Shown one piece after another: positions 60,333 through 64,000 of a DNA stretch of 64,000 bases. Made by a program: the position numbers and the translations under genes. Source of the stretch: Isochrysis galbana (lineage: Eukaryota; Haptophyta; Isochrysidales; Isochrysidaceae). The notes beneath the pieces were generated by a model, which worked only from the letters and a program-made list of their open reading frames with translations, was not told the DNA's origin and did no database searches. Location of the stretch: positions 2,440,234 through 2,504,233 of the forward strand of contig CM030932.1 of assembly GCA_018136815.1 (NCBI GenBank), read 5' to 3'. How positions within the stretch are numbered: the stretch's first letter is position 1; each line of letters opens with the position of its first letter.

Positions 60333-63300
60333 TCAAGTGGCACGAACGCCTAGTGTACGTGCTGCGCGCGATAGCCAGGTGTCCGTCCGATGCAATTGGT
60401 GAACTGACCAATCTGAAATAGCGAATGAGCCTCGTGAACTTCCGCCAGCAGCAGTAATGCCAGCTAGCATCCCATCACCCACTGAATTCCATCTTGAAGA
60501 GCCACCAAAAAGCTCAATAATGCTCAAGTTGCAACACAAGAGCGGCTTTGCCATGTTGTCGATAAAGACAAGCAATCGATGCATCGGAGTATCAGGTGCA
60601 TCCCAGCCGCCCATCTTTCCACGCAGCGACGTGCTCTTGCCACACTTGCCATCACGACTTGTGAAACGATCAGGCTCCATCAATATACGCACATGGTGCG
60701 GAATGCCATCATCTATCGGCCAGATGAGTTGCGCCGCGGCCAAGGACCCATCAGGCCCGGTAGCAATGCCATGGGCCAAGGAGGCATCGGAAGCCTCGGC
60801 ATCCGCACCACGCCGTCTCGGGGACTGTGTAGCTGAGCACTGGATGGAGACGTGGTCGTAGCGATGGGACAAATTCGCTGCTTCTCGTCGCGGGTCGGGT
60901 CCAGCGGGCAAAGTGGGAGCAATGAAGAGGGCTCCTGTGATGGGGCAAATGCACTCTCTCTCCGAAAGCGACGCTGGGACGAGGAACGCATGCTCGTGAG
61001 GGTATGGCAGCGTGCATAAGTATGCGGCCTCCCCCACGTCATCGCTCTCTTCTTCAAAGGCTTGTCCCAACCAGTCTTCTCGAGAATGCGAGACCGAGGT
61101 ACCAGCTGACGCAACCGTAGCGAGGACCCGCCGTGTTGAAGCACATGAAGGAGCGGTGCACACCTGGACTGCGAGGGCATTTTGAAGCCCGCTATATCCC
61201 AGCCCCGTGGATGGGCATCCGAGGGCGTTCGTGCCTCGAGGATCAAGTTGCAGCACGAAGGCGAAGCCATCGCTGGCACGTTGACATCCTTGCGCTGGAG
61301 TTGCATGAACTGTGAAGTTGACCTCGAACCCGTTTGAGATTCTGAGCGGCACGTCCCACCATGCCGCGCCGGCTAAGCCCATTCCTTTGTGCAGAGGAGT
61401 CAAGTCGATACGGCCATGGCCTATCTCCGCGTCGCCTACCAGCACAAGCGGTGTCGCCGATACACTGGCGTGGACACGATCGCCTCGGTGGACGCGATCG
61501 CATTGGTGCCCGTCGCCACTCGCCGACTCGCAAGTGTCCTTGCTACTATTGTCTTCACATGGCAACTTCCTCAATGCGATTTCAAACGGGACCCGAGAGA
61601 TGTGGGCGTCGCTCGCGCCCAAGGCGAAAGCACACACCACGTGCTCTCTTTCACTAGAGCGCGATTCGCGTAGTAGGGGAGGCAGCTCAATTTGCTTATT
61701 CACACGCAAAGAGGTGCCATTGGAGGCAACCGTCAACTCGACCATGGCGACAGGAGAAAAAGCGCCCCGTCCGTAGGATGGATTGAAAGCGGCGGCGCGC
61801 CAAAAGTAGCAACCGGCACAAAGAGCTGCGATAGTGGCCTTAGCACCCGGGTTGGAACAGTGCGGACTACTAATCGAGTGATGGGTCTCCCTAATCACAG
61901 CTCCATCATCTAGTGAGGGTTGAGGTGCCCTGGAATCTAGAGCGGACACTAGCTGTGAAAGGGATAAGGCGAAAATGGGCGAGGCACTCGTGAACTCCAC
62001 GATGACGGCGTTGGAGGCCAACGCACTAGTAGAGCGAGGCGACCGTACGCACTGGATGAGCCATTGCACAGACTCAGCGGCGGAGTCAGTTACGCCCATG
62101 TTGATGTGAAGACTCGGTTCCTCAAAGGATCCCGATCGATTTGGCTTGGCATCACCACTCGTAGACGCGGACGACGGCTGGCGATTGGAATCAAAATTAA
62201 TTATCTGAAACTGGGGCGCGTGAAGAGGTGCCTGGGGTGGCGCAAGGAGACGCCCACCTTTCGCGGAGAGCGTCCGCTTATGAGGCATCTCATTTGGGCG
62301 GAGGAAGGCAGCAACTCCTGAGGCAGGATGCGCATCTGTATCACACTCTAGCCACAACCAATCATGAAACTGAAAATCGACGCGCGTGCACGAGAACTCG
62401 CACCACACTGAGATGGAGTGTAGTAGGATGGCGTAGTGGGTTCCGGTAAAGTTGGCGTTGCCCGCCGAGAGCTCGACCTCGATGGCGACCGGATCCTCAG
62501 TCGACCACAAAGGTGCTCCCGCATCGTCGCAACTCAATATGAAGTGGTGCCCTGATGTCGTCAAGGAACTCGCGTGCTTGCTGAGAGAGACTGACGCCGA
62601 TCGATCCCCAGTATAGTTGATGAATGTAAGGATGAGGTCGGTGGGAGAGGCACCAACGTCCGAGACGTTGAGCAGAGCGTGCACTACGGGGACAAGGTCA
62701 AGCTCGCACCATTCCCTACCAACCCGTATCGCACCCCAGCGTCCATCTCGACTATTGTCCTTCCAAGCCTCGCTGCCACCTAGATTCGCGGCGAAACGCC
62801 ACTCACAGCCTTGGACGGCGGTGTCAAGCGTGCCACCACGCGCTGCAGCTGCAACAGCGAACATGTCAAGGTGTTGATTGCCCGCCGCAAGTGCCACCTC
62901 CACCTTGTCAACGATCCAGGCGCCCGTCGACGTGCCAACCCCGGTTCTTGCCCAGTCATCCTCGAGCCTGATTTGGGCACCAACCAGATCACCAAGACGT
63001 TCGCCTAGTTGAAGTGCAAACACGTCCGTCTGACCGGCACGAAAGAGCTCCGTTGCCTCCTCTCGCCGCGTTTCTCCGCCAAGACGGCGTCCAGACGGCC
63101 ACAAGGCAAAACGAAGGCCACTTGTGGCCCAACTGCCCTCTGAATGCGAGGGGTATGTGGCTACAAGTGTAGACAGATCGAGTGGCAGGGGCTGGCTCGC
63201 CTCAATATTCCATTGCTCAGACATTTCACCTGTCGGACCACAGCTGCCACGCACGCAAAAAACGAGAAAGGCACCGGCACCTACAACTGTCGAGAGATTG

Positions 63301-64000
63301 TAAGTGCTCTTGTTGGAGGTAACGACTCGCACTAGGTATGTGTAGGTCAAAGCCGGTTCGGGTGGCGGAGGCGGGCCTTCTTCCATCTCGATCCCCTCTC
63401 GCGCGACCGCCGCCGCCTCGTCCACTTCGGCTAGGCATGTTTCCACGCGCCGATATCCAGTATCGCTAACGCGGTACAACTCATTAGGAGTCTCTCCGGG
63501 GTCGACCCCTGCAGAAGGCCCGCCTAGCCATGGATCTCGTGGGGGGGGGGGACCGAGTCGTGCAGGCCTAGCAACACCCAGTGCTCGGGCTTCGCGCAAA
63601 ATCTGGGCGCGAGCCTTCGGTGGTATTCCGTCCATTTCGAGTAGTTCAGCTTGAAGGGCCGGCATTCGCCTCCCTCCACGCAAGCGTCGCGACCACGTAA
63701 GCATATCACTTTGTCCGCCACCGCGATCCGCCCAATTAATTGGGCACAGTCGCCATTTGGCTAGGAAGTACCCCACCGTCAAGTGGCCGACGGCGCGAGC
63801 CCATCTGTAGTCAGGAGGCAACATGCGCACCAAGGCCTGTCGTGCTCGGCTCAGAACGCTGATGGCCGAACATAGCCTCCGCAAGTGCGCATAGTAGGCG
63901 ACAAGACAACGTGCGTACGAGGACCGATCAAGCGCCGCCAGGGCACGTTGACGAATCGTTTGATGCCCTTCCTGCGCCGGTAGCATTCGATACCCATACA
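60333..64000 (-). CDS. PLAT and L-type-lectin protein, open at the window edge
   Basis: 1217 residues from an ATG at 63986, but the frame has no stop before the window end, so the true start may lie outside. N-terminal 200 residues are basic and helical. A PLAT/LH2-like domain spans about 215-400 (LTYTYLVRVVTSNKS, LFRAGQTDVFALQLGERLGD, WIVDKVEVALAAGNQHLD). The middle has many N-glycosylation sites. The C-terminal ~360 residues match an L-type (legume/ConA-like) lectin: AWWDVPLRISNGFEVNFTVH, SDGFAFVLQLDPRG, GLGYSGLQNALAVQV, and near the end LLVFIDN and MLAGITAAGG..FAISDWSV. PLAT domains bind lipid or protein partners and L-type lectins bind glycans, so a cell-surface or secretory role is likely. 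No signal peptide is visible in the part seen. No intron is needed across 3.6 kb. Confidence 0.7.
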   Translation of the reverse strand, partial: YGYRMLPAQEGHQTIRQRALAALDRSSYARCLVAYYAHLRRLCSAISVLSRARQALVRMLPPDYRWARAVGHLTVGYFLAKWRLCPINWADRGGGQSDMLTWSRRLRGGRRMPALQAELLEMDGIPPKARAQILREARALGVARPARLGPPPPRDPWLGGPSAGVDPGETPNELYRVSDTGYRRVETCLAEVDEAAAVAREGIEMEEGPPPPPEPALTYTYLVRVVTSNKSTYNLSTVVGAGAFLVFCVRGSCGPTGEMSEQWNIEASQPLPLDLSTLVATYPSHSEGSWATSGLRFALWPSGRRLGGETRREEATELFRAGQTDVFALQLGERLGDLVGAQIRLEDDWARTGVGTSTGAWIVDKVEVALAAGNQHLDMFAVAAAARGGTLDTAVQGCEWRFAANLGGSEAWKDNSRDGRWGAIRVGREWCELDLVPVVHALLNVSDVGASPTDLILTFINYTGDRSASVSLSKHASSLTTSGHHFILSCDDAGAPLWSTEDPVAIEVELSAGNANFTGTHYAILLHSISVWCEFSCTRVDFQFHDWLWLECDTDAHPASGVAAFLRPNEMPHKRTLSAKGGRLLAPPQAPLHAPQFQIINFDSNRQPSSASTSGDAKPNRSGSFEEPSLHINMGVTDSAAESVQWLIQCVRSPRSTSALASNAVIVEFTSASPIFALSLSQLVSALDSRAPQPSLDDGAVIRETHHSISSPHCSNPGAKATIAALCAGCYFWRAAAFNPSYGRGAFSPVAMVELTVASNGTSLRVNKQIELPPLLRESRSSEREHVVCAFALGASDAHISRVPFEIALRKLPCEDNSSKDTCESASGDGHQCDRVHRGDRVHASVSATPLVLVGDAEIGHGRIDLTPLHKGMGLAGAAWWDVPLRISNGFEVNFTVHATPAQGCQRASDGFAFVLQLDPRGTNALGCPSTGLGYSGLQNALAVQVCTAPSCASTRRVLATVASAGTSVSHSREDWLGQAFEEESDDVGEAAYLCTLPYPHEHAFLVPASLSERECICPITGALFIAPTLPAGPDPRREAANLSHRYDHVSIQCSATQSPRRRGADAEASDASLAHGIATGPDGSLAAAQLIWPIDDGIPHHVRILMEPDRFTSRDGKCGKSTSLRGKMGGWDAPDTPMHRLLVFIDNMAKPLLCCNLSIIELFGGSSRWNSVGDGMLAGITAAGGSSRGSFAISDWSVHQLHRTDTWLSRAARTLGVRAT

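Noticed and set aside
1-64000. CRISPR arrays, bacterial operons or ribosomal RNA genes
   Set aside because: No regularly spaced repeats with unique spacers, no ribosome-binding sites, and no rRNA-like conserved blocks were seen; the gene structure is eukaryotic.

Overview
The window is nuclear DNA from a GC-rich eukaryote. Several genes carry spliceosomal GT-AG introns of about 120-220 bases (SBPase, NOT4, the EGF-exostosin, the cysteine-rich gene). Intergenic DNA is full of C/G homopolymers and pyrimidine-rich leaders. There are LTR, LINE-like and MITE-like repeats and no operons. A plastid-type sedoheptulose-1,7-bisphosphatase with a signal-peptide-like N-terminus points to a photosynthetic alga with a secondary plastid. 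The gene set (exostosin-family glycosyltransferases, secreted cysteine-rich modules, an Sfi1-like protein) fits a haptophyte or a similar microalga. The species cannot be named from sequence alone.

Layout. 1-4.4 kb: the 5' part of an unrecognised minus-strand gene, a head-to-head hypothetical ORF, and a decayed retroelement leader. 4.7-8 kb: a two-domain cytidine-deaminase-like protein and a PSI/PTTG1IP-like membrane protein. 8.4-12.1 kb: repeat-rich, with a broken LINE-ORF1-like gene and a second retroelement leader. 12.2-13.2 kb: a reticulon-like protein. 13.4-15.3 kb: a proline-rich Gag-like ORF. 16.2-21.4 kb: SBPase and a NOT4 ubiquitin ligase, divergently arranged around a tandem-repeat spacer. 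22.4-23.9 kb: a 1.5-kb LTR element with two identical 717-bp LTRs and only 65 bp inside. 26.7-27.0 kb: LYRM7/MZM1. 28.1-28.6 kb: a minisatellite. 29.2-32.7 kb: a chromodomain-PHD protein. 33-40.4 kb: gene fragments and a decayed Copia element whose reverse transcriptase carries YVDN instead of YVDD. 41-44 kb: a modular cysteine-rich protein. 45.2-50.1 kb: a 1626-residue Sfi1-like protein. 50.2-53.3 kb: nested transposons. 53.4-59 kb: two exostosin-type glycosyltransferases. 60.3-64 kb: a PLAT plus L-type-lectin protein running off the right edge.

The host genes are unrelated housekeeping or surface-biology genes, not one pathway. A loose theme is secretion and the cell surface: exostosins, lectin, PSI protein, cysteine-rich protein and reticulon. 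The repeats form at least six recurring families. The clearest structural discoveries are the tiny LTR element with a tRNA-like segment inside each LTR, and a DNA-transposon-like insertion nested in a Copia LTR with a 7-bp target duplication.
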